From: Alphaproteobacteria bacterium
Lineage (GTDB): Bacteria > Pseudomonadota > Alphaproteobacteria > Micavibrionales > Micavibrionaceae
NCBI GenBank assembly: GCA_020442425.1
Contig: JAGRKB010000056.1
Span: 1-37,588 of the forward strand
Length of the DNA stretch: 37,588 nt
Reading direction: 5' to 3'
Position 1 is the first letter of the stretch; every line of letters begins with the position of its first letter. The position numbers and the translations under genes were made by a program. The notes under the pieces were generated by a model. It made no database searches. It saw only the letters and a list, made by a program, of their open reading frames with translations, and had not been told where the DNA came from. Positions 18,197-26,825 of this stretch are shown here, piece by piece.

Positions 18197-18445
18197 TTAA
18201 GGTTTATTAGATCGTTTTGGCGGGACAGGGTCTGTCCATGCGCCAGAATACCATGGGTTGCAACGTAAGATCCTCCAAACCATAAGGAAAAAGCCCTTAA
18301 CAAAGCCATGAGTTTGAAAAGCTTCCTCGGCATAGTGAGAACAAGTCGGGTGAAAGCGGCACTGATTACCCAGCCAAGGCGATAGAATGAGCCGATAGGC
18401 ACGGATCAAGCCAAGCATTAGAGATGTGAGAGGGTTACGGATCAT
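18197..18445 (-). CDS. yidD: Membrane protein insertion efficiency factor YidD
   Basis: Small peripheral inner-membrane protein that assists YidC-dependent insertion. The 82 residues hold the family signature: an amphipathic N-terminal helix with LIRAYRLILSP, then CRFHPTCSHYAEEA with the conserved Cys pair, and RILRCNPW with the third Cys. It overlaps the end of rnpA by 11 bp, the usual coupling of this pair. Confidence 0.96.
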   Translation of the reverse strand: MIRNPLTSLMLGLIRAYRLILSPWLGNQCRFHPTCSHYAEEAFQTHGFVKGFFLMVWRILRCNPWYSGAWTDPVPPKRSNKP

Positions 18446-18824
18446 CCTGTTTCAGCAATTCCAGACGTTTCAAACACCATTGCAAATCGCGCCGCAAAAT
18501 ATCAGCATCCAGAGTAAGAGCCTCTCGACGGGCAACAATCATAAAATCATAACCGTTCTTTGCGCATTCCGGTAAAACATCTTGAGCCATTGTTTTTAAT
18601 CGACGGCGCATTCTATTGCGAACAACGGCACTTTTGGCAGTCTTCTTGCTCGCAATCACACAAAAATCGTTGAAAGGAGCACTTTGCTCTACTGTAGATC
18701 GGGGAATAGCTTGAAGGGCAAAGCCCTTGGAAACCCAGCGCAACTTGGATTTTCTTAGAGAATCAAAAGCCGCCTGTTGCTTCAGGCGGCCTAGAAATTT
18801 TCCGGTCTCTTTTGTCGCTTTCAT
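18435..18824 (-). CDS. rnpA: Ribonuclease P protein component
   Basis: Protein subunit of RNase P, binding the 5' leader of pre-tRNA. The 129-residue basic protein has the RNR signature in SAVVRNRMRRRLK (about residues 66-78) and the conserved N-terminal FDSLRKSKLRW region. The C-terminal part (VARREALTLDADILRRDL) matches the family. Located 70 nt downstream of rpmH on the same strand and overlapping yidD. It is probably cotranscribed from the rpmH promoter. Confidence 0.96.
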   Translation of the reverse strand: MKATKETGKFLGRLKQQAAFDSLRKSKLRWVSKGFALQAIPRSTVEQSAPFNDFCVIASKKTAKSAVVRNRMRRRLKTMAQDVLPECAKNGYDFMIVARREALTLDADILRRDLQWCLKRLELLKQDDP

Positions 18825-18894
18825 TAGGCTAATCGATCCTGATCTTATAGAGAGGCCGAATCCGGAAAAGCGCTAAAAAGCTCAATCACGCAAA

Positions 18895-19032
18895 TTAAGC
18901 GGAGAGAACCTTACGTCCTTTAGCACGGCGACGGGACAACACTTTAGCTCCGTCGGCAGTAGCCATACGGGAACGGAAACCGTGACGACGCTTGCGAACA
19001 AGACGGCTAGGTTGGTAAGTGCGTTTAGTCAT
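18895..19032 (-). CDS. rpmH: 50S ribosomal protein L34
   Basis: A 45-residue, very basic ribosomal protein. It starts MTKRTYQPS and contains [11 protein letters not shown], the hallmark of L34. The open frame extends upstream to 19113, but the family N-terminus and the AGAA-rich leader fix the start at 19032. First gene of the rpmH-rnpA-yidD-yidC-engB run, transcribed from a good promoter about 55 nt upstream. Confidence 0.98.
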   Translation of the reverse strand: MTKRTYQPSRLVRKRRHGFRSRMATADGAKVLSRRRAKGRKVLSA

Positions 19033-19084
19033 AATAATTCTCCAGAAATTTATTCTTTCTCGTTTTTTGAATTCCGAAGCGCAG

Positions 19085-19113
19085 TCTATAAAGAAATTCA
19101 TCCACAGAGTCAA
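19085..19113 (-). promoter_or_regulatory. Predicted sigma70-type promoter of rpmH
   Basis: On the minus strand TTGACT and TATAGA are spaced by exactly 17 nt, close to consensus, with the -10 box about 55 nt before the rpmH ATG. The spacer contains CTGTGGATGA, one base from a DnaA-box core, but a single imperfect match is not evidence of an origin. Confidence 0.72.
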
Positions 19114-19293
19114 TCAAAAGAGTCGCAAAAAGACTCCAAAAAAGCAAGAAAGCTCCCAAAACAGGGTTTTAAGAATTTAAAAGGAGAGGAAGCAAGTAGA
19201 AAACATGCCATGAAACTCCAAAAAAAGCTTTTCTTTTCATAGTCTTTCGCTTATTTTAACCGCTGGAAATAGTCCAACTCTTGAGGATTTCTA

Positions 19294-19914
19294 ATGTACG
19301 AAGACAATAACTGGAATGCAGTCGTCGGCGACGAACTGGCAGGTTTCATTTCACAAATTAACCCGATTGACGGAAAATATAATGCGACCACGGCAACAAC
19401 CGAGGTCTCATGGCGCCAGCTCCCATTTTATGAAAACGTTGTCCTGATCCGCTTGCGTGATCGCAGCTGGGGCAAGCCAAAGCTCTCTATTTACTATCTG
19501 GCCGATCAAGGAACTCTATTCCGCCTGAACGGAACCTCTCCCCCCATTCACGAAGTCAACGCCAAGGCTCCAATCTCTGTAACGGAAGAAAATGTTCTCG
19601 ATTACCTACGCTTCTTCTGCTTCTTCGTTCGCGGAGAAGAAGGTCCGTTCCTGATTTCAGAAAGCATGCAGGATCCTTACCTGCCACAAGCGCCTGACGA
19701 AAAGACCAGAGCCGTGATCGAAGGAACAGTGCGCCCTGCAAGTTACGAAGGTCGCAACGAGCAAGGCTACTTCATGTGCGATGCTGTTGTGTACTATTCC
19801 AACGCATTGTTCATCGCGAATTTTGCAGTACAACCAACCGGTATGATTGAAATGCTCTCCGATGAGCCAATCGCTGCCGATCTACCTGTTAAGGTTGATG
19901 CACCGGTTGCTTAA
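19294..19914 (+). CDS. Conserved-looking hypothetical protein, about 206 residues
   Basis: Not recognised. The product has no signal peptide or membrane segment and appears to be a soluble mixed alpha/beta protein. Residues 40-75 alternate hydrophobic and charged residues in beta style (VSWRQLPFYENVVLIRL and LSIYYLADQGTLFRL). A helix-rich aromatic segment follows (YLRFFCFFVRGEEGPFL, about 104-120) and the tail is acidic and proline-containing. Codon use and a GAGG Shine-Dalgarno 8 nt before the ATG support a real gene. It stands alone, upstream-divergent from rpmH, and ends in a strong terminator. Confidence 0.75.
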   Translation: MYEDNNWNAVVGDELAGFISQINPIDGKYNATTATTEVSWRQLPFYENVVLIRLRDRSWGKPKLSIYYLADQGTLFRLNGTSPPIHEVNAKAPISVTEENVLDYLRFFCFFVRGEEGPFLISESMQDPYLPQAPDEKTRAVIEGTVRPASYEGRNEQGYFMCDAVVYYSNALFIANFAVQPTGMIEMLSDEPIAADLPVKVDAPVA

Positions 19915-19940
19915 AATTGCCCAAGGATAAAGAATTCAAG

Positions 19941-19963
19941 AACCGCCATTGGCGGTTTTTTTT
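19941..19963 (+). terminator. Rho-independent terminator
   Basis: The stem AACCGCC / GGCGGTT (19941-19947 with 19951-19957), with a 3-nt loop, runs into eight T residues, 26 nt after the stop of the 206-residue hypothetical gene. Confidence 0.9.
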
Positions 19964-19983
19964 ATGCGGTCGAAGACAGAACA

Positions 19984-20091
19984 CCACGGCTTCAGCCGTG
20001 GATGACAAAGCATCTTCGTGCTTAGCTATAAATGGAGGGGGAGGACTTGTTTCCTTCCCCCTTGAGGGGGAAAGGTCAGGATGGGGGTGAT
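19984..20091. repeat. Hairpin-rich intergenic element
   Basis: The gap between the terminator and the aminotransferase gene holds two clear dyads. One is CCACGGC / GCCGTGG with a TTCA loop (19984-20001). The other is TTCCCCC / GGGGGAA with a TTGA loop (20055-20072), followed by GGTCAGGATGGGGGTGA. A smaller AGCA / TGCT dyad lies between them. This G/C-run hairpin followed by GGTCAGGA resembles dispersed palindromic intergenic repeats common in proteobacteria. Only one good copy lies in the window, so repeat status is inferred. Confidence 0.45.
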
Positions 20092-20144
20092 CCATTGAAT
20101 ATGCTGTTTTTGACCGAAACGACGATATGTACGACTTGAAAGAA

Positions 20145-21353
20145 CTACTTGGATTTGTTTTTCAACACGGCCTCAACCTCACCAACCGCCCAGTCAATTT
20201 GCTCTTTGGTAATAACAAGCGGAGGCGCGAAGCGAATGGTTGTGGCGTGCGTTTCTTTGCAAAGCAAACCGCGCTCTTTTAAGTCCTCACAAACAGAACG
20301 CGCAGAAACTTTATCCGTATAAATTTCCATTCCGATCAAAAGACCTTTTCCGCGCACCTCACGGACAAGAGGAGATTGTAGAGCTTCGAGCTTACCGCGC
20401 AGATACTCTCCCAGCTTATAAGAACGCAGAGAATATCTCTCCTCAACCATCAAATCCAAAGCTTCCAACCCAATCGCAGCAGCAATCGGATTCCCGCCAA
20501 AGGTCGAGCCATGCGACCCGTAATCAAACACATCCATGACATCTTTTCGTGCCAGAAAAGCAGAGACGGGATAAACACCACCACCCAAAGCCTTGCCAAG
20601 TGTCAGCCCATCAGGCTTGTCAATCTCATACTGGAAACAAAAATCCTTTCCCGTCCGAGCCAATCCCGTTTGAATTTCATCCAGAATAAAAAGCACATTA
20701 TGTCTGCGGCATAGCTCTTGAGCCTTTGCCAAATAGCCTTCGGGCGGAACAATGATGCCGGCCTCCCCCTGAATAGGCTCGACAAGAAATGCACAAGTCT
20801 CGGGGGTAATTGCATTCTCCAGCGCGGATAAATCCCCATAAGGAATAAGATCAAATCCGTCAGCAAATGGGCCAAAGCCGTCTTTATAGTCTTCTTCAGG
20901 GGAAAATCCGACAATTGTCGTCGTTCGTCCGTGGAAATTCCCCAAACAGGTAATAATGCGTGCTTTGTCTTTTGGAATGCCTTTAACCCTATACCCCCAG
21001 CGCCGCGCAGCCTTGATGGCAGTCTCGACCGCTTCGGCACCGGTATTCATCGGCAGAACACGATCCATGCCACTCAAAACACAGAGCTTTTCTGCAAAAG
21101 CGCCGAGGATATCTGTATAAAAGGCGCGAGACGGAACACCCAAACGATCCACTTGATCCATCATGGCCTTGATGATGCGGGGATTGTGATGTCCCGCAGA
21201 AACAGCAGAATACGCACTTAAAAAGTCGAGATATTTATGCCCTTCAACATCCCAAACCCAAACGCCATCCCCTTTCGTCAGGACAACAGGCAAAGGATGG
21301 TAATTATGGGCAAGATATTGGTTCTCGCGTTGGATAATCTCTTGTGAATTCAT
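20145..21353 (-). CDS. rocD: Ornithine--oxo-acid aminotransferase
   Basis: PLP enzyme (class III aminotransferase, fold type I) transferring the delta-amino group of ornithine to 2-oxoglutarate, giving glutamate semialdehyde. Typical segments are YSAVSAGHHNP near the N-terminus, TGAEAVETAIKAARRWGY, GNFHGRTTT, LDEIQTGLARTG with the PLP-interacting Asp, and TLGKALGGGVYPVSA with the Schiff-base lysine at about 254. The open frame reaches a TTG at 21359. The ATG at 21353 has GGGAG 8 nt upstream and is preferred; the TTG would be only 3 nt from it. About 402 residues, as in the family. Acetylornithine aminotransferase is the main alternative, but the N-terminal motifs favour RocD. No ornithine pathway partner lies next to it. 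Confidence 0.9.
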   Translation of the reverse strand: MNSQEIIQRENQYLAHNYHPLPVVLTKGDGVWVWDVEGHKYLDFLSAYSAVSAGHHNPRIIKAMMDQVDRLGVPSRAFYTDILGAFAEKLCVLSGMDRVLPMNTGAEAVETAIKAARRWGYRVKGIPKDKARIITCLGNFHGRTTTIVGFSPEEDYKDGFGPFADGFDLIPYGDLSALENAITPETCAFLVEPIQGEAGIIVPPEGYLAKAQELCRRHNVLFILDEIQTGLARTGKDFCFQYEIDKPDGLTLGKALGGGVYPVSAFLARKDVMDVFDYGSHGSTFGGNPIAAAIGLEALDLMVEERYSLRSYKLGEYLRGKLEALQSPLVREVRGKGLLIGMEIYTDKVSARSVCEDLKERGLLCKETHATTIRFAPPLVITKEQIDWAVGEVEAVLKNKSK

Positions 21354-21447
21354 AATCAATACTCCCTAAGCATCCATCATCCATTTTTTTGAGAAGAGGC
21401 GCAAGTGCTCTCTGGTCTTTTGCGTATCTTGTGCTTAAGTTAGGGGC

Positions 21448-22521
21448 ATGACAGGAAAAAAACACCAGAAAAAAATCAACCTTGCACTGCAAGGCGGCGG
21501 CGCACATGGAGCTTACACATGGGGCGTGCTGGATGCACTTCTGGAATCGGAATTATTCGACTTCGAAGGAATTAGTGCCACCTCTGCGGGTTCGATGAAT
21601 GCCGTTGTGATGGTGGCAGGATATCTTGAAGGAAAAGAAGAAGGCGCAAGAAAAGCATTGAATGCTTTCTGGAGAGAAGTGTCTGATAGCGCGTCTGTCT
21701 TTTGTCCTGCATCTTCGAACCTGACCTCTTCCTTTGGGCGTTTACCTGATTTTTTCTCGGGCTGGAGTGCGGACAGCATAAACAATGCAACGCACTTCTT
21801 GAATCTGATGTCCCAAAATTTGTCCCCCTACCAATTCAATCCTTTTAATCTTAATCCTCTACAAGAGATTATAGAAGATCAGGTTGATTTTGAGCGCATC
21901 AGAAAAACAAAAGAGTTCCAACTTTTTATCACTGCGACCAATGTTAAAACTGGCGACGCCCGCATCTTTAAAACACAAGAATTAACCCCTTCCATGGTAA
22001 TGGCTTCTGCCGCATTGCCGAATATTTTTCAAGCCGTTCAAATAGAGCAAGATATTTTTTGGGATGGTGGTTATGTTGGAAACCCGTCTTTATGGCCGCT
22101 TTGCTATGAGGTTGAGACAAGAGATATTTTAATTGTCCATGTCAATCCGCTGGTGAGAAATGAGTGGCCGAAAGACGCTCCCTCCATCGAGAACAGATTG
22201 AATGAAATAACATTTAATGCCTCTCTTCTAAAAGAGCTGCGAGCCATATCATTTGTTCAAAAACTTCTTGGACGAGAGATGCTAAAAATGGAATATCAAG
22301 AAAAATATAAAGACATTCTGATCCACGCCATCAGAGCGGAAGATGCAATGAGCCACTATGATCTGGCATCAAAATATGATACCTCATGGACATTCCTACA
22401 CAGGCTAAAAAATGAAGGGCGCGAAGCTGCCAAAAAATGGATTGAAGAAAACGCTGATAGCGTCGGTCATCATTCGACCATTGATATTAAAACAGATTAT
22501 CTGGAACAAAAAACGGCATGA
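21448..22521 (+). CDS. Patatin-like phospholipase
   Basis: A 357-residue patatin-family serine acyl hydrolase with a Ser-Asp dyad. The oxyanion motif is GGGAHGAYTWG (about 16-26). The nucleophile elbow is ATSAG with Ser46, Ala replacing the first Gly of GxSxG. The catalytic Asp is in DGGYVGN (about Asp206). There is no signal peptide, so it is probably cytoplasmic or membrane-associated like RssA-type proteins. Substrate unknown. Its stop overlaps the polA start by 4 bp (ATGA), indicating a joint transcript with translational coupling. Confidence 0.9.
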   Translation: MTGKKHQKKINLALQGGGAHGAYTWGVLDALLESELFDFEGISATSAGSMNAVVMVAGYLEGKEEGARKALNAFWREVSDSASVFCPASSNLTSSFGRLPDFFSGWSADSINNATHFLNLMSQNLSPYQFNPFNLNPLQEIIEDQVDFERIRKTKEFQLFITATNVKTGDARIFKTQELTPSMVMASAALPNIFQAVQIEQDIFWDGGYVGNPSLWPLCYEVETRDILIVHVNPLVRNEWPKDAPSIENRLNEITFNASLLKELRAISFVQKLLGREMLKMEYQEKYKDILIHAIRAEDAMSHYDLASKYDTSWTFLHRLKNEGREAAKKWIEENADSVGHHSTIDIKTDYLEQKTA

Positions 22522-25355
22522 CACAAGCAATGAAAACAGAAATTTTAGACAATAAAAATGCCTCACCAATTGAAGAAGGAAAAGAGCTTCTATTGGTGGA
22601 TGGGTCTGGCTATATTTTTAGGGCCTATCACGCTCTCCCGCCTTTAACGCGACCCGATGGAACGCCGGTTGGGGCCGTGATGGGGTTTTGTAATATGATG
22701 TATAAATTACTGACAACACATCCCAATGCACATATTGCGATTATTTTCGATACGCGGGAAAATTTCCGGAATGAGATTTATGCAGATTATAAAGCTAACC
22801 GCCCCCCCCCTCCCGAAGATTTAATCCCTCAATTCCCCATCATTCGTGAAGCCTCTGTTTCTTTTGGCTTACCAACGCTGGAAAAAGAAGGTTATGAAGC
22901 AGATGATTTAATCGCAACCTATGCCCGCCTTGCGGTTGAAAAAGGAATGAAGGCAACCATCGTATCATCAGATAAAGACTTGATGCAGCTTGTAAGAGAA
23001 GGTATCGGGATGATGGACCCGATGAAGCAGATCACCATAGGCCGTGAGCAAGTGATAGAAAAATTCGGAGTACCGCCGGAACAAGTCGTCGATGTACAGT
23101 CATTGTGTGGGGACACGGTTGATAATGTACCGGGGGTCCCCGGTATTGGTATCAAAACCGCCGCGCAACTCATTTCCGAGTATGGAAGTCTTGAAGCTCT
23201 GCTAGAGCGAACATCAGAGATTAGGCAGCCAAAGCGCAGGCAGGCTTTAGAAGACAATGCAGAATTGGCTCGCATATCAAAAAAACTGGTAACGCTGGAT
23301 GCGGAAGTGCCTGTTGATATTCCCATAGAAGAGCTTATTCCAACCGAGCCTTTCTCGGAAAACTTAAGAAGTTTTTTGGAAACGCAGGGCTTTAAAACGC
23401 TTTTGACCAGAATTCCTTTTGGAAAAAAACCTGAGAAATCTGTCCGTGAGGTCTCTAAAGAAGGAACAACAGAGCAAACAACAACGCCGTCAGCATCATC
23501 AGCAAAACAATATGAAGATGTGGTGCAGGATTACTGTTTAATTCAGGATGAAGAAGTTCTTAAGGCTTGGATTGAGGATGCCAAGGAAACAGGCCTGCTG
23601 GCTTTTGACACTGAAACGACAGGATTAACCCCCGCCTTGGCGGAGTTGGTAGGTATATCTTTGGCAACACGCGCAGGACGCGCTTGTTATATCCCGCTGG
23701 GGCACGGAAAAAAAGCCGACCTGCTTGGAGACATCGCAGACCAGCCCAAACAACTTTCAGTCAATGTTGTAAAGAAACATCTCGATCCGCTATTTATTGA
23801 TCGGTCAATTATCAAAGTTGCACACAACGCAAAATATGATTTACAAATGTTGTCTCTCGCAGGATTTGGTGAAATTACACCGCTGGATGACACGATGCTG
23901 ATTTCTTATGTTGTTGACGGAACCGCCCATGGCCATGGTTTAGATGATATGGCGATGGCATTTTGTGGTCACAAAATGATTTCCTATGATGAGGTAACAG
24001 GCAAAGGAAAATCGAGAATCTCCTTTGCCGAAGTTCCTCTGGAACAGGCTTGTAATTATGCAGCCGAAGACGCAGATTTCACAGCGCGTCTGTACAGTAT
24101 TTTCAAACCGCGTGTCGCAAGCGAAAAAATGTCTGTGATGTACGAAGACATCGAGCGTCCTTTGGTTCCCGTCATTGCGCGCATGGAGCAAACGGGTATA
24201 AAGATTGACAGGAATGTTTTGCGCCAGCTCTCACAAAATTTTGCAGATAGGATCGTAAAGCTGGAATCGGAAATTCATGAACTGGCGGGTCATCCGTTTA
24301 ATGTCGGATCGCCTAAACAGCTGGGAAATATCCTGTTTGAAGAAATGGGATTGACCGGTAGTGCAAAAACAAAAACAGGGGATTGGTCGACCTCAGCAGA
24401 TGTTCTGGAAAAATTAGCCGCTGAAGGGCATGACATTGTCCAAAAGATTCTGGATTGGCGGCATTTGTCAAAACTACGCTCAACCTATACTGAAAGCCTT
24501 CAGGACTCGATTAATCCTAAAAACGGTAGGGTTCATACATCCTTTTCGATGGCGCTAACCAATACAGGACGCTTGTCTTCCTCTGATCCCAATTTGCAGA
24601 ATATCCCAATTCGCACAGAGGAAGGTCGTCTAATCCGTACAGCGTTCGTCGCTGAAGAGGGCTGGAGCCTTCTGTCTGCCGATTATAGCCAAATCGAATT
24701 GAGATTAGTGGCTGAGATGGCTGGAATCGAAGCATTGAAACAAGCATTTATCTCAGGCGAAGACATTCACGCACGTACAGCTTCGGAAGTTTTCGGTATC
24801 CCGTTACAAGACATAACTCCAGAAATTAGGCGGAAAGCAAAAGCAATTAATTTCGGAATTATCTATGGGATAAGCGGATACGGTCTGGCAAAACAACTGG
24901 ATTGCCCCGTGAGCGAAGCAAGCACGTACATTCGTACGTACATGGAGCGCTTCCCCGAACTAGGGCAATTTATGGAGGAATTAAAAGCTGAAGCCAGAGA
25001 AAAAGGCTATGTCAGCACCTTAATGGGAAGAAAATGTGTTATAGCAGGCATCAATGATAAAATACCCGCTCGCCGCAACTTTGCAGAACGTCAAGCGATC
25101 AACGCCCCATTGCAAGGAACGGCAGCCGATTTGATAAAATTGGCCATGATCCGTTTGGATCAAAGACAGATAAAGGAAAATCTTCCCATTAGGCTCTTGT
25201 TGCAAGTCCATGATGAATTAATTCTGGAAATAAAACGGGGTCATGAGGAAGAAATGGCCAATCTGGTCAAACAAGAAATGGAAGCCGTTGCCCAATTCTC
25301 AATCCCGCTCGTGGCAGAGGCGGGACTGGGTAAAAACTGGGCAGAAGCTCACTAA
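22518..25355 (+). CDS. polA: DNA polymerase I
   Basis: Gap-filling and Okazaki-fragment-maturing polymerase, 945 residues with three active-looking domains. The 5'-3' exonuclease spans about 24-300 (VDGSGYIFRAYHAL, EADDLIA, SSDKD). The 3'-5' proofreading domain spans about 345-530: the DxE of FDTETTG, HNAKYD, and the Asp in YAAEDADF are all present. The polymerase domain spans about 540-945, with motif A ADYSQIELR (about 721-729), motif B RRKAKAINFGIIYG (about 771-784) and motif C QVHDE (about 896-900). Many bacteria have lost proofreading residues; this one has not. It overlaps the patatin gene by 4 bp and is followed by the four-paralogue cluster. Confidence 0.98.
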   Translation: MTQAMKTEILDNKNASPIEEGKELLLVDGSGYIFRAYHALPPLTRPDGTPVGAVMGFCNMMYKLLTTHPNAHIAIIFDTRENFRNEIYADYKANRPPPPEDLIPQFPIIREASVSFGLPTLEKEGYEADDLIATYARLAVEKGMKATIVSSDKDLMQLVREGIGMMDPMKQITIGREQVIEKFGVPPEQVVDVQSLCGDTVDNVPGVPGIGIKTAAQLISEYGSLEALLERTSEIRQPKRRQALEDNAELARISKKLVTLDAEVPVDIPIEELIPTEPFSENLRSFLETQGFKTLLTRIPFGKKPEKSVREVSKEGTTEQTTTPSASSAKQYEDVVQDYCLIQDEEVLKAWIEDAKETGLLAFDTETTGLTPALAELVGISLATRAGRACYIPLGHGKKADLLGDIADQPKQLSVNVVKKHLDPLFIDRSIIKVAHNAKYDLQMLSLAGFGEITPLDDTMLISYVVDGTAHGHGLDDMAMAFCGHKMISYDEVTGKGKSRISFAEVPLEQACNYAAEDADFTARLYSIFKPRVASEKMSVMYEDIERPLVPVIARMEQTGIKIDRNVLRQLSQNFADRIVKLESEIHELAGHPFNVGSPKQLGNILFEEMGLTGSAKTKTGDWSTSADVLEKLAAEGHDIVQKILDWRHLSKLRSTYTESLQDSINPKNGRVHTSFSMALTNTGRLSSSDPNLQNIPIRTEEGRLIRTAFVAEEGWSLLSADYSQIELRLVAEMAGIEALKQAFISGEDIHARTASEVFGIPLQDITPEIRRKAKAINFGIIYGISGYGLAKQLDCPVSEASTYIRTYMERFPELGQFMEELKAEAREKGYVSTLMGRKCVIAGINDKIPARRNFAERQAINAPLQGTAADLIKLAMIRLDQRQIKENLPIRLLLQVHDELILEIKRGHEEEMANLVKQEMEAVAQFSIPLVAEAGLGKNWAEAH

Positions 25356-25381
25356 GACCTTTTCAGAAAAGTCATTAAAAC

Positions 25382-25410
25382 TTTCTGTTTTGTTTTCCGT
25401 GTGTTATCCT
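25382..25410 (+). promoter_or_regulatory. Weak candidate promoter for the four-paralogue cluster
   Basis: TTTCTG and TATCCT are spaced by 17 nt in the short gap after polA. If used, transcription would start near 25417, inside the longest open frame of the first paralogue, which supports the ATG at 25455 as its start. Low similarity to consensus; read-through from polA is equally possible. Confidence 0.3.
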
Positions 25411-25454
25411 ATTTATTAGGTGTCAAATTGGTCGTAGGTCTAGGTGGTCGGGGT

Positions 25455-26825
25455 ATGCGTATTCCTCAAAGTCGAATCATTGCAAAAAAGCATGAATCTA
25501 TTGTCTCAAACGGTAGATCAAAATTTTTGCTGTTGATTTGCGCACTATTTCTAACTTTTTGCTATCAGTCCAATAAAGAGGTATCAGCCTCTCCATATCT
25601 GACCCCCCCTTATAACAACCCCATTTGCATGTGCTGTGTTCTCCCTGGACAAGTGCAATATGAAATGTTTTGGGGTGTTCTGAATTGGACGGGTCAAATA
25701 GACCTGCACAACTATATCTATATTCAGCAGGTATTCCAGTTGAGGTGGGAGCCTGCTTGGAAACAAATGGCGGACGACATTCGGGCGGCAGCCGTAGGGG
25801 CAGCCCTCATGGTTGGAGCCTTTCTTGACGGCCAAACTGAAATTAAGGCTCTTTCTACAATCCAGAAACTAAATGCAGAAACTATTAGCGATTACCACCC
25901 CAGCGATCAGATATGCCGTTTTGGAACCGTGAGCCGTTCTCTTGCGAAAAGCGATATAAAAAGCGATTTGGTACAAATGGGGCTTATGGAGCAAATGATC
26001 GGTCGTCAATCCTTGCGCCTCAATTATAATTCTGCCTACAAAGCGAAGGATGCCACCACCATAGGCCGTTCTGTTGATAAAGAAGGTCGCTGGAATCAAT
26101 TTAAGAAAAAATTCTGTGATCCCTACGATATTAATACCGGTCTGTTGACCTCGACGGCAGGCGCAGAAAAATGTGAAGCAACAACGGATAAGCAGGCCAA
26201 CAGAGATGTTGATTTGGCGAGAACGTTCGAAGTTCCAAACTCGCTCAACATCGAATTCGATCAAACCCCTCAAGGCCTAACAAATGATGAAGAAAATATC
26301 ATGGCTTTGGCCTCCAACCTCTACGCTCATGATTTATCCGTTAATCTCGGTGCATCCGATTTGCACGCACTTAAAGCCAGCGCAAAGGACCCACAAATTC
26401 GTAAGCTTCTGGATTTTAGATCAACCCTCGCCAAAAGAAGCGTTGCAGGAAATAGCTTCGCCGCTCAGGCGGGAAAGAAAGCGGCTGGATCAGGTGCTTC
26501 AAAAACTTACATGCAAAATGTTATAAAAGGTTTAGGGCTGACTGACACCACAGAGATTAACAATCTGATCGGAGAAAACCCGAGCTACGATACCCAGATG
26601 GAGATATTGACCAAGAGGCTTTATCAGGATCCAAAATTCTATGTGAATTTATATGATACGCCAGCCAACGTAAAACGTCAGAAAACGGCAATGAAGGCTG
26701 TGTCCTTGATGCAAGATCGCGATATGTATGAAAGCCTACAACGTTCAGAAATGCTCATGTCTGTTTTATTGGAGATGAAATTGCTTAAAGCGCAAGATCG
26801 TTACTTCGGGAAAGGGCAGCAATAA
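25455..26825 (+). CDS. Exported paralogue 1 of an unrecognised four-gene family
   Basis: No known family recognised. The frame opens at a GTG (25401), but the ATG at 25455 follows a GGTGG sequence and precedes a signal peptide (hydrophobic core LLLICALFLTF), giving 456 residues. The mature N-terminus has a cysteine cluster (ICMCC). The shared core begins at ADDIRAAAVGAALMVGAFLDG and runs into SDYHPSDQICRFGT. It continues with KKFCDP and a later Cys (in EKCEA), then DVDLARTF, LTNDEENIMALASNLYAHD, and the C-terminal block PSYDTQMEIL, YQDPKFYVNLYDTP and RSEMLMSVLLEMK. Mostly helical by appearance. Its stop codon TAA is directly followed by the ATG of paralogue 2 (zero gap), so the two are translated from one message. 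Likely periplasmic or surface-exposed; function unknown. Confidence 0.85.
   Translation: MRIPQSRIIAKKHESIVSNGRSKFLLLICALFLTFCYQSNKEVSASPYLTPPYNNPICMCCVLPGQVQYEMFWGVLNWTGQIDLHNYIYIQQVFQLRWEPAWKQMADDIRAAAVGAALMVGAFLDGQTEIKALSTIQKLNAETISDYHPSDQICRFGTVSRSLAKSDIKSDLVQMGLMEQMIGRQSLRLNYNSAYKAKDATTIGRSVDKEGRWNQFKKKFCDPYDINTGLLTSTAGAEKCEATTDKQANRDVDLARTFEVPNSLNIEFDQTPQGLTNDEENIMALASNLYAHDLSVNLGASDLHALKASAKDPQIRKLLDFRSTLAKRSVAGNSFAAQAGKKAAGSGASKTYMQNVIKGLGLTDTTEINNLIGENPSYDTQMEILTKRLYQDPKFYVNLYDTPANVKRQKTAMKAVSLMQDRDMYESLQRSEMLMSVLLEMKLLKAQDRYFGKGQQ

Noticed and set aside
19095..19110. DnaA-box-like TCATCCACA near rpmH, possible replication origin
   Set aside because: A single imperfect box with no dnaA, dnaN or AT-rich unwinding region nearby; it falls in the promoter spacer.
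19033..19113. N-terminal extension of L34
   Set aside because: L34 begins MTKRTYQ in this family style, and the extension covers the predicted rpmH promoter.
18982..19242. Basic plus-strand open frame upstream of the 206-residue gene
   Set aside because: It overlaps rpmH and its promoter on the opposite strand, is Lys/Ser-rich by composition and has no ribosome binding site.
25356..25373. Possible terminator after polA (GAC-C-TTTT-CAG-AAAA-GTC)
   Set aside because: The stem is AT-rich, bulged and lacks a T-run, so it is too weak to call.
25401..25454. GTG-initiated extension of paralogue 1
   Set aside because: It adds 18 residues before a signal peptide, lacks a ribosome binding site, and the ATG at 25455 is better placed.
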